64,000 nt of DNA from Pseudoalteromonas luteoviolacea NCIMB 1944 (GTDB lineage: Bacteria > Pseudomonadota > Gammaproteobacteria > Enterobacterales > Alteromonadaceae), in the NCBI RefSeq assembly GCF_001625565.1, contig NZ_AUXS01000053.1:124001-188000 (forward strand), given 5' to 3'. The position numbers and the translations under genes are program-made. Under the pieces are notes generated by a model. That model searched no databases, was not told the DNA's origin, and saw only the letters and a program-made list of their open reading frames with translations. Of this stretch, positions 26,313 to 36,104 are shown piece by piece; positions within the stretch are counted from its first letter, which is position 1, and each line of letters starts with the position of its first letter.

Positions 26313-27425
26313 TTATTTCGGCTCTACGTAATCGACAACTTCCAAATGGAAGCCTGATAGTGCGTGATATTTCTTCGGCAAACTCATTAGACGCATTTTC
26401 TGAATGCCTAAATCTGCCAAAATCTGCGAACCAACACCTACAGTACGAGAAGTGCCTTGGAATTTGCGGTAGTTAATCTTTTCACCCTGATCTTCGGCAG
26501 CAAACGCTTTGACCAGTTGCTCCAAATCTTCTGTTTGCTCATGCTTACCAAGGATCACTAATGCACCTTGGTGTTCGGCGATATATTTCATTGCGCCATG
26601 TAAAGTCCAGCTACGGTCTGCACTTCTATCCGATAGGAGAATGTCATTGAACGTGCTTTGCAAGTGAACACGTACTAGCGTCGGTTCGTCTTCTTTTATT
26701 TCGCCTTTTAACAATACATAGTGAAGTTGATTGTCAATGGTGTCTTTATAAGTAACAAGGTCAAACTCACCAAACTCTGTTGGCAATTTGCACTGAGCTA
26801 CTTTTTCAATGGTAGTTTCATTTAAGTTGCGATATTCGATCAAATCCGCAATTGTGCCAATTTTAATGTCATGCTCTTTGGCAAACACTTCTAGCTCTGG
26901 GCGTCTTGCCATAGTGCCGTCAGGGTTAAGAATTTCAACAATCACAGACGACGGCTCTAGTCCTGCCAAGCGAGCTAGGTCACAGCCAGCTTCAGTATGC
27001 CCAGCGCGTGTTAAAACACCACCCGGCTGCGCCATGATAGGGAAAATATGACCTGGCTGAACAATATCCTCAGGTACAGCGCCTTTGGCAACAGCAGCTT
27101 GCACTGTGCGCGCTCTATCAGCAGCCGAAATCCCCGTTGTTACGCCTTTTGCAGCTTCAATAGACATAGTAAAGTTAGTAGAAAATTGAGCGCCGTTATT
27201 TCTAACCATCAACGGAAGGTCGAGCTGTTGACATCTCTCTTGCGTCATAGTTAAGCAAATAAGACCTCGGCCATAAGTCGCCATAAAGTTTATCGCCTCA
27301 GGCGTAATATGCTCAGCCGCGATGATTAAATCACCTTCATTTTCTCGATCTTCATCGTCCATCAAGATCACCATTTTACCGGCTTTAATGTCTTCGATGA
27401 TTTCTTTTGCGCTATTTAAGCTCAT
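26313..27425 (-). CDS. ribBX: 3,4-dihydroxy-2-butanone 4-phosphate synthase with degenerate GTP cyclohydrolase II domain (RibBX type)
   Basis: A 370-residue two-domain protein. The N-terminal half (about 1-205) is a complete RibB domain with MDDEDRENEGDLIIAAEH, the YGRGLICL segment and HTEAGCDLARLAGL. The C-terminal half has the RibA fold outline but not its chemistry. Where RibA has a three-Cys zinc site, this protein reads VHLQSTFNDILLSDRSAD, with no Cys, and the GTP-site region is altered. That matches the RibBX variant known from Shewanella and other proteobacteria, in which the second domain is not a cyclohydrolase. A separate ribA should exist elsewhere in the genome. Confidence 0.9.
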   Translation of the reverse strand: MSLNSAKEIIEDIKAGKMVILMDDEDRENEGDLIIAAEHITPEAINFMATYGRGLICLTMTQERCQQLDLPLMVRNNGAQFSTNFTMSIEAAKGVTTGISAADRARTVQAAVAKGAVPEDIVQPGHIFPIMAQPGGVLTRAGHTEAGCDLARLAGLEPSSVIVEILNPDGTMARRPELEVFAKEHDIKIGTIADLIEYRNLNETTIEKVAQCKLPTEFGEFDLVTYKDTIDNQLHYVLLKGEIKEDEPTLVRVHLQSTFNDILLSDRSADRSWTLHGAMKYIAEHQGALVILGKHEQTEDLEQLVKAFAAEDQGEKINYRKFQGTSRTVGVGSQILADLGIQKMRLMSLPKKYHALSGFHLEVVDYVEPK

Positions 27426-27460
27426 AATTTTCCCATTATTTACTTTGTTTGAATGGCCAA

Positions 27461-28117
27461 TTACTTAATAAAGCCAGCTTGTGCCAACAAACTGGTTGTG
27501 AGAGTCGATTCGCTGGAAGTCGTTTTGCTACCTTGTATTAAACGTTCCAAATATCTTGCAATTTGATCAACTTCTAAGTTCACCAAAGTACCGACTTTAA
27601 AGTCTGCGATAGTGGTTTCTTGCGCCGTGTGAGGCACGATGGTGAGTTTAAATTTATTGCCCTCGATGGCATTTACTGTCAAGCTGATCCCATCAATGGC
27701 CACAGAGCCTTTGTAGGGTATGTATTTTAATAACTCTTCAGGTGCCGATAGCCAGTAATCTGTCGCTCTGGCGTTCGCTTCAACAGAAACAATGGTTGCA
27801 ATGCCATCTACATGACCCGAAACCAGATGCCCACCAAGACGTGAGACAGGCTGCAGTGCTTTTTCTAAATTCACCTTTTGACCAACTTGATACTCACCAA
27901 ATCGTGTCAGTGATAGCGTTTCATTTGACACGTCAGCTCTGAAACCATCACTGTATTTTTCTACTACGGTTAAACAAACACCATTGGTCGCAATGCTGTC
28001 ACCCAGTGCTACATCTGCCATATCTAAATTATGGGATTTTACTTTAACACTTAAGTCGCCTTGCTTTAGTGTTAGCTCTGATAATGTGCCGGTTGCTTCA
28101 ATAATGCCTGTAAACAT
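27461..28117 (-). CDS. ribE: Riboflavin synthase, alpha chain
   Basis: A 218-residue protein with two tandem lumazine-binding barrels. MFTGIIEATGTLSEL opens the first, with GDSIATNGVCLTV. The second has GHLVSGHVDGIATI and GSVAIDGISLTVN. It dismutates two 6,7-dimethyl-8-ribityllumazine molecules to riboflavin. It lies 35 bp upstream of ribBX and 8 bp after ribD in the same operon. This gene is called ribC in E. coli naming. Confidence 0.95.
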   Translation of the reverse strand: MFTGIIEATGTLSELTLKQGDLSVKVKSHNLDMADVALGDSIATNGVCLTVVEKYSDGFRADVSNETLSLTRFGEYQVGQKVNLEKALQPVSRLGGHLVSGHVDGIATIVSVEANARATDYWLSAPEELLKYIPYKGSVAIDGISLTVNAIEGNKFKLTIVPHTAQETTIADFKVGTLVNLEVDQIARYLERLIQGSKTTSSESTLTTSLLAQAGFIK

Positions 28118-28125
28118 AAATTCTC

Positions 28126-29241
28126 TTATTTTTTAGTCGCATTAATGCGAATATCTGTGCCTACTTGCGCACATTCTGTAATTTCAAGCTCAGCGATCTG
28201 ACCCATTTCAGTCAATACCGAGCTGTTAAACAAACCTTTGCCGCCTTCGCCGATAATTTTTGGCGCCACGTAAATGATATATTCATCGATGAGGACTTGT
28301 TCATGCATTGCGCCACATAATGTCGCACCGGCTTCAAGCCATATCTGATTCACATTTTGCTGGGCTAAATATGTTAGCGCAGCTCTAAGATCAAGTTTGT
28401 CATTTACAGTGGGCAAACATACTTGCTCTACGAAATGAGGCCACTGATGCTGATTATCAAGTTTGGAACGAAAAATAATGACTTTTGATCCACAGCTGAA
28501 CAAGTTGAGCGCTGGATGTAAACGATTTTGCGAATCAATGATCACTCGAATTGGTTGACGCAGCTTTGCTAACTGAGAAACCTTGTCAAAATCTTCAAAT
28601 TCACCAGCGCGCACATTAAGTTTAGCGTCGTCCATTAACACCGTATCAGCACCTGATAATATGGCACAACTTTGTGCCCGGTATTTTTGTACGTCCCGTC
28701 TCGCCTGCGGACCAGTTATCCATTTGCTTTGGCCATTTTGCAGGGCTGTTTTTCCATCTAAGCTCGCGGCCAGCTTTGCAATCACATAAGGCCTACCGGT
28801 TTCCATTCTTTTTAGGAACCCTTTATTCAGCGCACGCGCTTCGTGTTCAAGTAAGCCAAATGCTGTTTCGATCCCAGCTTCTTCCAACATTTTCAAACCA
28901 TTACCGGCAACTTGTGGATTAGGATCCACCATAGCGCAAATTACTTTTTTTACGCCCGCATCTATCAACCCTTTTGCACACGGTGGAGTACGGCCATAGT
29001 GACTGCACGGCTCTAATGTTACATATGCAGTGGCTCCATGGGTATTTCCAGCAGCCTGTCGCAGCGCGTGTACTTCAGCGTGGGGACCACCCGCTTGTAT
29101 GTGAAACCCCTGCCCTATCACTTGATCATTTTTTACGATGACACAGCCGACGTTCGGGTTAGGCGTTGTCGTGTACTGTCCTTGCTTAGCAAGTTCAATG
29201 GCCATTGCCATATAGTCATGGTCGGCCTGCGAAAACTCCAT
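28126..29241 (-). CDS. ribD: Bifunctional diaminohydroxyphosphoribosylaminopyrimidine deaminase / reductase
   Basis: A 371-residue fusion of an N-terminal cytidine-deaminase-like domain (HAEVHALRQA zinc His/Glu and the PCSHYGRTPPC zinc cysteines) and a C-terminal reductase domain (about 150-371; KLAASLDGKTA, WITGPQARRDVQKYRAQ). It carries out the second and third steps of riboflavin synthesis. Its ATG overlaps the nrdR stop by one base (TAATG), so it is translationally coupled to nrdR, the common gammaproteobacterial order. Confidence 0.95.
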   Translation of the reverse strand: MEFSQADHDYMAMAIELAKQGQYTTTPNPNVGCVIVKNDQVIGQGFHIQAGGPHAEVHALRQAAGNTHGATAYVTLEPCSHYGRTPPCAKGLIDAGVKKVICAMVDPNPQVAGNGLKMLEEAGIETAFGLLEHEARALNKGFLKRMETGRPYVIAKLAASLDGKTALQNGQSKWITGPQARRDVQKYRAQSCAILSGADTVLMDDAKLNVRAGEFEDFDKVSQLAKLRQPIRVIIDSQNRLHPALNLFSCGSKVIIFRSKLDNQHQWPHFVEQVCLPTVNDKLDLRAALTYLAQQNVNQIWLEAGATLCGAMHEQVLIDEYIIYVAPKIIGEGGKGLFNSSVLTEMGQIAELEITECAQVGTDIRINATKK

Positions 29242-29690
29242 TAGTCACCCAACCTCGCAATTTCTTCACCAAACTCTTTGATATCTTCAAAACTGCGATA
29301 CACCGAGGCAAAACGCACATAAGCGACTTTATCCAGCTTTTTAAGTGCTTCCATAATGCATTCACCAATCATTTTGCTGTTTACTTCACGCTCTCCGGTT
29401 GCTCGGATCTGAGATTTTATTTGATGTACAACTTCTTCTATTTGTTCTGTACTAACGGGGCGCTTCTCTAAAGCACGGTGTAACCCATTGAGCAGCTTAT
29501 CTTCATTGAAAGGCTCTCGGGTGCCATCTTGTTTGATTACTCTTGGCATCAATAATTCAGCGCCTTCGAAGGTCGTAAAGCGCTCATGACAAACTATACA
29601 CTCGCGACGGCGACGCACTTGATGGCCTGATGCCACCAATCGCGAATCAATTACTTTGGTATCTTTTGCCGTACAAAAAGGACAATGCAT
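29241..29690 (-). CDS. nrdR: Ribonucleotide reductase repressor NrdR
   Basis: A 149-residue regulator. It has an N-terminal zinc ribbon (CPFC at 3-6 and CIVC near 31-34) followed by an ATP-cone domain (VIKQDGTREPFNEDKLLNGL) and ends RSFEDIKEF. It senses ATP/dATP and represses nrd operons. First gene of the nrdR-rib operon. About 160 bp upstream lies the glyA terminator. Confidence 0.96.
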   Translation of the reverse strand: MHCPFCTAKDTKVIDSRLVASGHQVRRRRECIVCHERFTTFEGAELLMPRVIKQDGTREPFNEDKLLNGLHRALEKRPVSTEQIEEVVHQIKSQIRATGEREVNSKMIGECIMEALKKLDKVAYVRFASVYRSFEDIKEFGEEIARLGD

Positions 29691-29790
29691 ATATTCTCAC
29701 TGTTAGGTAGTCTATTAATGCGGCGTGTTTGAAAATCATCAATGCCACTCAATGGCAACTACGCGTGTTCAATTGCGCAGGATGACAGAA

Positions 29791-29819
29791 AATAAAAAGG
29801 CCGCATAAATGCGGCCTTT
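29791..29819 (-). terminator. Terminator downstream of glyA
   Basis: A 10-bp perfect stem, AAAGGCCGCA (29796-29805) with TGCGGCCTTT (29810-29819), and a 4-nt loop. On the minus strand the tail is TTTTTATTTTC. It separates glyA from nrdR. Confidence 0.9.
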
Positions 29820-29853
29820 ATAATATCAAAAATAACGCAAATTGTGAGTGTAA

Positions 29854-31110
29854 TTATGCGTAAACAGGCAATTTAGCACAGATAGCTTTTACCTTTTCTT
29901 TTACTTCTGCTTGCACTGATTCATCATTGATGTTGTCAAGTACATCACAGATCCAACCTGCCAGTTCACCCGCTTCTGCTTCTTTAAAGCCACGACGAGT
30001 GATCGCAGGAGAACCAATACGTAGACCTGACGTTACAAATGGAGAGCGCGGGTCATTAGGTACTGAGTTCTTGTTAACAGTGATATTTGCACGACCAAGC
30101 GCCGCATCAGCGTCTTTACCTGTGATATCTTTATCAATTAGGTCTAGTAGGAACAGGTGGTTATCTGTTTTACCAGAAACAACTTTGTAGCCACGCTCTT
30201 GAAGTACTGCAACCATAGCTTGTGCATTTTTAACAACTTGAGTTTGGTAAGTCTTGAACTCAGGCTCTAACGCTTCTTTGAATGCTACTGCTTTTGCCGC
30301 AATAACATGACATAAAGGACCACCTTGGCCACCTGGGAATACTGCACTGTTTAGCTTTTTGTAAACATCTTCATCGCCACAAGCTGATACAATTAAACCA
30401 CCACGCGGACCAGCAAGCGTTTTGTGCGTAGTTGTTGTCACAACGTGCGCATGAGGTACAGGGTTAGGGTATACACCAGCCGCAACTAGACCTGCTACGT
30501 GTGCCATGTCTACAAGTAAGTATGCGCCTACTTTGTCAGCGATTTCGCGGAACTTAGCCCAATCAACAATACCTGAGTATGCAGAGAAACCACCAATGAT
30601 CATCTTTGGCTTGTGCTCAAGTGCTAACGCTTCTACTTGTGCATAATCGATCTCACCGGTTTCTTCGTTTAGACCGTATTGGATTGCATTATAAGTCTTA
30701 CCTGAAAAGTTTACGTGAGAGCCATGAGTCAAGTGACCGCCGTGTGCAAGGCTCATACCTAACACAGTGTCATGTGGCTGAAGTAGAGCTTGGAATACCG
30801 CTGCGTTTGCTTGTGAACCAGCATGTGGCTGTACGTTTGCGTAATCAGCACCAAATAGTTCACATGCACGATCAATTGCAAGTTGTTCTACAACATCAAC
30901 GTGTTCACAACCACCATAGTAACGCTTGCCTGGGTAACCTTCTGCGTACTTGTTTGTAAGCTGTGACCCTTGAGCCTCTAAAACACGCGGGCTACAGTAG
31001 TTTTCAGATGCGATTAGCTCAATGTGCTCTTCTTGACGAGTCGTCTCTGATTGGATCGCGTTAAATAGTTCAGGGTCAAAATCTGCAATATTCATGTTAC
31101 GTTCTAACAT
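29854..31110 (-). CDS. glyA: Serine hydroxymethyltransferase
   Basis: A 418-residue PLP enzyme, close to E. coli GlyA throughout. It starts MLERNMNIADFDPELF and has HIELIASENYCSPRV, YAEGYPGKRYYGGCE, LAHGGHLTHGS and the PLP-lysine motif TTTTHKTLAGPRGG. It interconverts serine and glycine with tetrahydrofolate, feeding one-carbon metabolism. I start at the ATG at 31110, which has AGGAG seven bases upstream and matches the E. coli N-terminus; an upstream GTG is rejected. It sits between the thr operon terminator and nrdR. Confidence 0.96.
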   Translation of the reverse strand: MLERNMNIADFDPELFNAIQSETTRQEEHIELIASENYCSPRVLEAQGSQLTNKYAEGYPGKRYYGGCEHVDVVEQLAIDRACELFGADYANVQPHAGSQANAAVFQALLQPHDTVLGMSLAHGGHLTHGSHVNFSGKTYNAIQYGLNEETGEIDYAQVEALALEHKPKMIIGGFSAYSGIVDWAKFREIADKVGAYLLVDMAHVAGLVAAGVYPNPVPHAHVVTTTTHKTLAGPRGGLIVSACGDEDVYKKLNSAVFPGGQGGPLCHVIAAKAVAFKEALEPEFKTYQTQVVKNAQAMVAVLQERGYKVVSGKTDNHLFLLDLIDKDITGKDADAALGRANITVNKNSVPNDPRSPFVTSGLRIGSPAITRRGFKEAEAGELAGWICDVLDNINDESVQAEVKEKVKAICAKLPVYA

Positions 31111-31283
31111 GGTTTCTCCTAGGTGCACGTATGATTAAATTTACCGAATGCAATTGTACGCAATTTACATCCAATTGCCTACGAAATCTGCGTGAGCATA
31201 TTTAAGCAAGGATTGAATTTATTTCACAGTGTTTAAGGGATGATATTTTTTTATTTAAATATAAAAAAATATTATGTAAATTG

Positions 31284-31344
31284 ATTTTTTCATTAAAAAA
31301 TAAAATGTGCATACATTCACCCATTGTTACTTACTGTATGCACA
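31284..31344 (-). terminator. Terminator downstream of thrC
   Basis: A 10-bp inverted repeat, TGTGCATACA (31306-31315) and TGTATGCACA (31335-31344), with a 19-nt loop. On the minus strand a tail of TTTTATTTTTTAATG follows. It lies 21 bp beyond the thrC stop. The stem is A+T-rich, so efficiency may be moderate. Confidence 0.7.
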
Positions 31345-31364
31345 AATAGTTTAATCAGCTGCGG

Positions 31365-32651
31365 TTATGATACTAACTTTTCAAAAAGGCGCTTCTTTAA
31401 CCCCTCGTAGTCGGCACTAATTGATTCAGCTAAACACTGCTTTGCCAGCGCAGCTGCAAGGACTTCTGGCATTTCAAGTTGTTGTTCTAGAACACCTTCA
31501 ACAGACTCTTTAAATTTAGCTGGATGCGCTGTAGCCAAAAAGATACCTGTTTCATTTTCTGCATGGTTTAAGCGTAGACCTTCATAGGCTATTGCCGTAT
31601 GCGGCTCTGCAATATAACCAAGTTTATTGATTTCCTTCATCACTTCTTGGGTGCGAGATTCTGAAACCGAACATGAATAAAAATCATCTTTAGCAAAAGA
31701 GTTACCATTAAGCATACTTTCAACTCGTGGCCAGTTATTAGGTTTACTCACATCCATAGCATTAGACAATGACTCGAGCGTAGCATTTGGGGACCAATTT
31801 CCTGTTTCGATATAACGCGGTACAGTATCATTCTGATTAGTCGTCGCACTAAGCTTTTTAACAGGTAACCCTATTGCAGCCGCTATCATGGCAGCACAAA
31901 CATTGCCAAAATTGCCACTCGGTACTGATACATGAACCTGCTCGCGTTGCGAGTCTTTTAATTGTGCAAATGCCTCAAAGTAATAGCACACTTGGGCTAA
32001 TAACCGACTGATATTAATTGAGTTGGCTGAGTTCAACCCTAGCTGAGACTTAACTTCATCATCCAAAAACGCCTGTTTTACCAGCGCCTGGCAGTCATCG
32101 AAGCTGCCATCTACTGCGAAACAATGAATATTGCCACCAAGTGTAGTAAACAACTTTTGTTGTGCGAGTGATATCTTGCCTTTAGGATATAAAATCACTA
32201 CATCAACATTTTCTTTGCCATAAAATGCATGGGCAACAGCTGCCCCTGTATCACCGCTGGTGGCAGTTAAAATGGTGACACGCTCACCTTGATTAAACAA
32301 GCTAATGCACTCTGACATAAAGCGTCCACCAAAATCTTTGAACGCCAATGTTGGACCATGAAACAACTCTAAACAATAAGTACCGCTTTCCACTTCCACC
32401 AGCGGCGCAGGAAAGTTAAAAGCACTTTTGACCATGGCATCCAATGTATCGCTAGGTAGCTCATCACCAATCAAATGCTGCAATATACGGCTGCTACGCG
32501 CTTGAAATGGCATAGCCAATAGTGCGTTAATATCCTCGAGTGGCACTAGATTTTGTGGGAAAAAAACGCCTTGGTTGCGGCCTAAGCCGATTTTAACCGC
32601 TTCTGTAAATGAAACCTGCTGCTGAGGGTCCATTAGATTTACTAAATTCAT
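31365..32651 (-). CDS. thrC: Threonine synthase
   Basis: A 428-residue PLP enzyme of the E. coli-type (class with FHGPTLAFKDFGGRF, where the Lys binds PLP). It also shows TILTATSGDTGAAVAHAFYG and VPSGNFGNVCAAM. It converts O-phosphohomoserine to threonine. Last gene of thrABC, 9 bp after thrB, with AAGGAA upstream, and followed by a terminator. Confidence 0.96.
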   Translation of the reverse strand: MNLVNLMDPQQQVSFTEAVKIGLGRNQGVFFPQNLVPLEDINALLAMPFQARSSRILQHLIGDELPSDTLDAMVKSAFNFPAPLVEVESGTYCLELFHGPTLAFKDFGGRFMSECISLFNQGERVTILTATSGDTGAAVAHAFYGKENVDVVILYPKGKISLAQQKLFTTLGGNIHCFAVDGSFDDCQALVKQAFLDDEVKSQLGLNSANSINISRLLAQVCYYFEAFAQLKDSQREQVHVSVPSGNFGNVCAAMIAAAIGLPVKKLSATTNQNDTVPRYIETGNWSPNATLESLSNAMDVSKPNNWPRVESMLNGNSFAKDDFYSCSVSESRTQEVMKEINKLGYIAEPHTAIAYEGLRLNHAENETGIFLATAHPAKFKESVEGVLEQQLEMPEVLAAALAKQCLAESISADYEGLKKRLFEKLVS

Positions 32652-32660
32652 ATCAATTCC

Positions 32661-33590
32661 TTAAACCAATTCTCTGGTACCTGCACTGTCCAGCTGACAG
32701 ATATGGCTAAAACCGTGCTCATTTAAATAATTCGACTCTAGCCAAGACTGGCATTGATGGGCCACGTTTAATGTTGGGCACAGAGCAAATAATGTTGGGC
32801 CTGCACCTGATATACTCACTACGCTCGCACCTAGCTCAGGTAGGCTCAACTTGGCATCAGCGTATCCATCAATCAACTCTGCTCGACAAGGCTCTGCCAC
32901 TGAGTCTTGCATAAGCGATACTGCCTCACTAAATCTATTTAGTTGTAGCAGCGCGCAAAATGCTGACAATCGTTGTGCAAAAGCAACACTGTCTCCAAGT
33001 TTCAATTCTGGCGGTAACACTGCTCTTGCCTTTGCAGTATTTAAAGCAAAACCAGGATAGGCCACCACAATGTACCAATTAGGGTCAACTGGCAAAGCCA
33101 ATGCCCGATTTGGTACCAACTCAGCCGTCAACTGGAGCCCTCCCAAATAGCATGGCGTGATATTATCGTAGTGACGAGCCCCACTCACCTTAGCTTCAAA
33201 ATCAGCCATCAACTCGATCATTTGAATTTGAGACAGCTGTGTGCCTGCAAAAGCATTCAACGCTGCAAATGTTGCAACAACGGAACAAGCACTAGATCCT
33301 AGCCCAGAGCCGACCGGCAACCTTTTTTCAAGAGTCAATGACAGGCTAGGCATATCAGCTTTCACATGCGATCTAAAATGTGTTAAACACTGAAAAGCGA
33401 GGTTATCTTGTGCTTCTTGAGGCAATTTGTGGGCATATTTACCAACGCAGCTAAACTGATCTCGCTGAGCTTCTTCAATACTAACCACATCGCCCAGTAA
33501 CTGACCATCAATCGGCGCAATCGCTGCACCAAGCGAATCGAATCCAACGCAAAAATTCCCAATTGAGGCTGGCGCATAAAATTTTCTCAT
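32661..33590 (-). CDS. thrB: Homoserine kinase
   Basis: A 309-residue GHMP kinase. It has YAPASIGNFCVGFDSLGAA, the ATP loop LPVGSGLGSSACSVVA, and ISGAGPTLFAL near the C-terminus. It phosphorylates homoserine. AGGAG precedes its ATG, and it lies 9 bp after thrA. Confidence 0.95.
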   Translation of the reverse strand: MRKFYAPASIGNFCVGFDSLGAAIAPIDGQLLGDVVSIEEAQRDQFSCVGKYAHKLPQEAQDNLAFQCLTHFRSHVKADMPSLSLTLEKRLPVGSGLGSSACSVVATFAALNAFAGTQLSQIQMIELMADFEAKVSGARHYDNITPCYLGGLQLTAELVPNRALALPVDPNWYIVVAYPGFALNTAKARAVLPPELKLGDSVAFAQRLSAFCALLQLNRFSEAVSLMQDSVAEPCRAELIDGYADAKLSLPELGASVVSISGAGPTLFALCPTLNVAHQCQSWLESNYLNEHGFSHICQLDSAGTRELV

Positions 33591-33599
33591 GTTGCGCTC

Positions 33600-36017
33600 C
33601 TAACGAGAGAGTGTTTTTAAGATATCGGCAAATACGCCTGCGGCCGTTACTTCTGCGCCCGCCCCATAACCTCTGATCACAAATGGCTTAGGCTGATAAT
33701 ACTGACTCAAAATTGCCAGTGCATTTTCTCCATCACGTATATCAAACAACGCATGGCTAGCGTCCACCGCTTCTATACCCACTTTACATTTGCCGTCTTG
33801 AATGCTGCCAACATAGCGTAGCTTTTTACCTTCACTGGCAGCGCTTTGAACCCGATCAGAGAATGTCGCATCCAATTCAGGCAGACGAGCCATAAACTCA
33901 TCAACTGAACTGCCCTGCGCAAATTCCTCAGAGACCACTGGTTCAACTTGAATATCATTCAACTCCAAATCAAATCCAGCCTCACGAGCAATGATCAATA
34001 GCTTTCTCGCCACATCAGTACCTGATAGGTCATCCCTCGGATCTGGCTCTGTGAAACCATTTTGCTTCGCTTTCGCGGTTGCTTCTGACAGGCTGAGACC
34101 ATCTTCTATCACCCCAAACATGTATGACAGAGAACCAGATAAAATACCGTTGAAAGACAGTAATTCATCACCTGCACCAAACAATAACTGCAAATTGTCT
34201 AAAACTGGCAACCCTGCTCCAACGTTAGTTTCATATAAGAACTTCCTACCAGAACCTTGTGCTGCATTTTTCAGCTGATGGTAATACGCCATATCGCCAG
34301 TGTTGGCTTTCTTATTGGCGGCTACCACATGGAACCCTGCATTTAAAAAGTTTGCGTATTGATCTGCAAGTTGCTCAGAAGAACTACAATCAACAATAAC
34401 TGGATTAATCAAGTGATTCACTTTGACAAAATGTTCTAATTTATTCAGGTCAAATCTGGCCTCACTTTGCGCCAGTTGACTTTGCCACTGTTCGAAATCA
34501 ACACCCTCTTTACTTAAAAAGCACTGTTTCGAATTCGACACACCATAAAGATTTAACTTGATATTGCGTTTTGCCAGCCAGTCTTGTTGCTTTTCGAGTT
34601 GTTTGATTAACTCTTTGCCGACTAGGCCACAACCCAGTAAAAAGAGGTCTATGGAAGGAACATGAGTAAAGAAGTTCTCATGACAAACTTTCATTGCGTC
34701 TTTACACAACTCACCTGAAACAACAGCAGAGATCGCACTTTCCGTAGAGTCTTGTGCAATTGCAACCACGTTTACTTGAGCTTGTGCCAAAGAGGCAAAG
34801 AATTTAGCAGCAAGCCCTTTGTGTGACTTCATATTGTCACCGACCAAAGTTACGATGGCGAGCTTTTTACGTACTTCAACAGGTTCAATAAGTCCCGCGT
34901 GCGTCTCCAATGTAAATGCCGCCTCTAACGCATTGAGTGCCAAGGCTAAATCCTGTTCATACACACAAAAACTAATACTGAACTCACATGACGACTGTGT
35001 GATCAGGACAATCGACACATTGTCATTAGCCAGTGCGCCAAACACTCTTGCAGCCATACCCACTTTGCCTTTCATACCCGGCCCAGACACCGTCAGCATA
35101 GCTAGATTATCCAAACTTGATAGTGCTTTTACAGGCGCATCACCTGTGCCGTCAGAAGAGATTAAAGATCCAGGCACATCCGGATCATGAGTGTTTTTTA
35201 TCTCGCATGGGACATTGGCTTTAGCACATGGCAAGATTGTTTTAGGGTGCAACACTTTTGCTCCGAAATAGGCAAGCTCCATCGCCTCCTTATATGAAAG
35301 GCGGTCAACTTTGGTGGCCTTCTTAATCAGCCTAGGATCCGCACTATACACCCCATCGACATCCGTCCATATTTGGCAAATATCGGCATTGAGACTTGCG
35401 GCCATTACAGCCGCTGAATAATCAGACCCATTGCGACCCAGTGTTGTCAGCTCGCCTGCAGCATTGCTACCGGTAAACCCGGCCATGATATAAATACCTG
35501 AGTCTTCAGAAGCCACTTGCTGGCTAACAGCTTCACGAGTTTTATCCAAGTCAACTTCGGCATCTAAGTATTGGGCGTGAGTCTTGATACAACTTGTCGC
35601 ATCCAAAGCACAGGCACCATGCGCTTTCAACATAGTAACCATAAGAGAAACACTTACTCGTTCACCAAAGCTAATCGCAAAAGCATTGACCGATGCTGGG
35701 CACTGTTTAAGCAATTGGACACCCTGCAATTGTTGTTTGAGTAAGTCCAACTTAGGCCAACCTAAAACCTCTCCATATTGTGATTCAACTTCGCGTTTAA
35801 GGGCCACACAGCGCGACTCTAGTGCATCCCACTGTGCAGCATAATCGTCGCCGCGCGCAGCTATTTGAACCAATTCGACCAAACTATCAGTCATACCTCC
35901 AGGAGCTGATAGCACAACAACCGCTTTCTCACTGCCATAATTCAGGATCAGAGACTGCACGCGACTTAAACATGCTATATCTGCCAGTGAAGAGCCTCCA
36001 AACTTTAAAACTCGCAT
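33600..36017 (-). CDS. thrA: Bifunctional aspartokinase I / homoserine dehydrogenase I
   Basis: An 805-residue fusion. The aspartokinase half (about 1-450) has MRVLKFGGSSLAD, FTGSNAAGELTTLGRNGSDYSA (split by position 180-205) and two ACT domains that bind threonine. The dehydrogenase half (about 455-805) has LLGCGLVGKELIKQL for NADP and AANKKANTG and NVGAGLPVLDNLQ. It performs the first and third steps of the threonine branch. It is preceded by a Thr/Ile leader peptide and attenuator, so expression follows threonyl- and isoleucyl-tRNA charging. Confidence 0.96.
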   Translation of the reverse strand: MRVLKFGGSSLADIACLSRVQSLILNYGSEKAVVVLSAPGGMTDSLVELVQIAARGDDYAAQWDALESRCVALKREVESQYGEVLGWPKLDLLKQQLQGVQLLKQCPASVNAFAISFGERVSVSLMVTMLKAHGACALDATSCIKTHAQYLDAEVDLDKTREAVSQQVASEDSGIYIMAGFTGSNAAGELTTLGRNGSDYSAAVMAASLNADICQIWTDVDGVYSADPRLIKKATKVDRLSYKEAMELAYFGAKVLHPKTILPCAKANVPCEIKNTHDPDVPGSLISSDGTGDAPVKALSSLDNLAMLTVSGPGMKGKVGMAARVFGALANDNVSIVLITQSSCEFSISFCVYEQDLALALNALEAAFTLETHAGLIEPVEVRKKLAIVTLVGDNMKSHKGLAAKFFASLAQAQVNVVAIAQDSTESAISAVVSGELCKDAMKVCHENFFTHVPSIDLFLLGCGLVGKELIKQLEKQQDWLAKRNIKLNLYGVSNSKQCFLSKEGVDFEQWQSQLAQSEARFDLNKLEHFVKVNHLINPVIVDCSSSEQLADQYANFLNAGFHVVAANKKANTGDMAYYHQLKNAAQGSGRKFLYETNVGAGLPVLDNLQLLFGAGDELLSFNGILSGSLSYMFGVIEDGLSLSEATAKAKQNGFTEPDPRDDLSGTDVARKLLIIAREAGFDLELNDIQVEPVVSEEFAQGSSVDEFMARLPELDATFSDRVQSAASEGKKLRYVGSIQDGKCKVGIEAVDASHALFDIRDGENALAILSQYYQPKPFVIRGYGAGAEVTAAGVFADILKTLSR

Positions 36018-36044
36018 TTTTCAATTTTCCTCATTCCAGAAACG

Positions 36045-36082
36045 AAAAAGGCCTGTGCTCTTGGTGAGCACAGGCCTTTTTT
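36045..36082 (-). terminator. Threonine operon attenuator
   Basis: A 16-bp perfect stem, AAAAAGGCCTGTGCTC (36045-36060) with GAGCACAGGCCTTTTT (36066-36081), and a 5-nt loop, ending in a T-run on the minus strand 28 bp before thrA. Together with the leader peptide upstream it forms a classic transcription attenuator. Confidence 0.92.
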
Positions 36083-36104
36083 AAATATGCACGGACCTAT
36101 GCCA

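Noticed and set aside
28118..29240. FMN riboswitch in the riboflavin cluster
   Set aside because: Gaps between nrdR, ribD, ribE and ribBX are too short (overlap to 35 bp), and the ribBX-ribH gap holds only a terminator.
31129..31283. PurR-type operator upstream of glyA
   Set aside because: No match to the ACGCAAACGTTTGCNT pattern could be found by eye.
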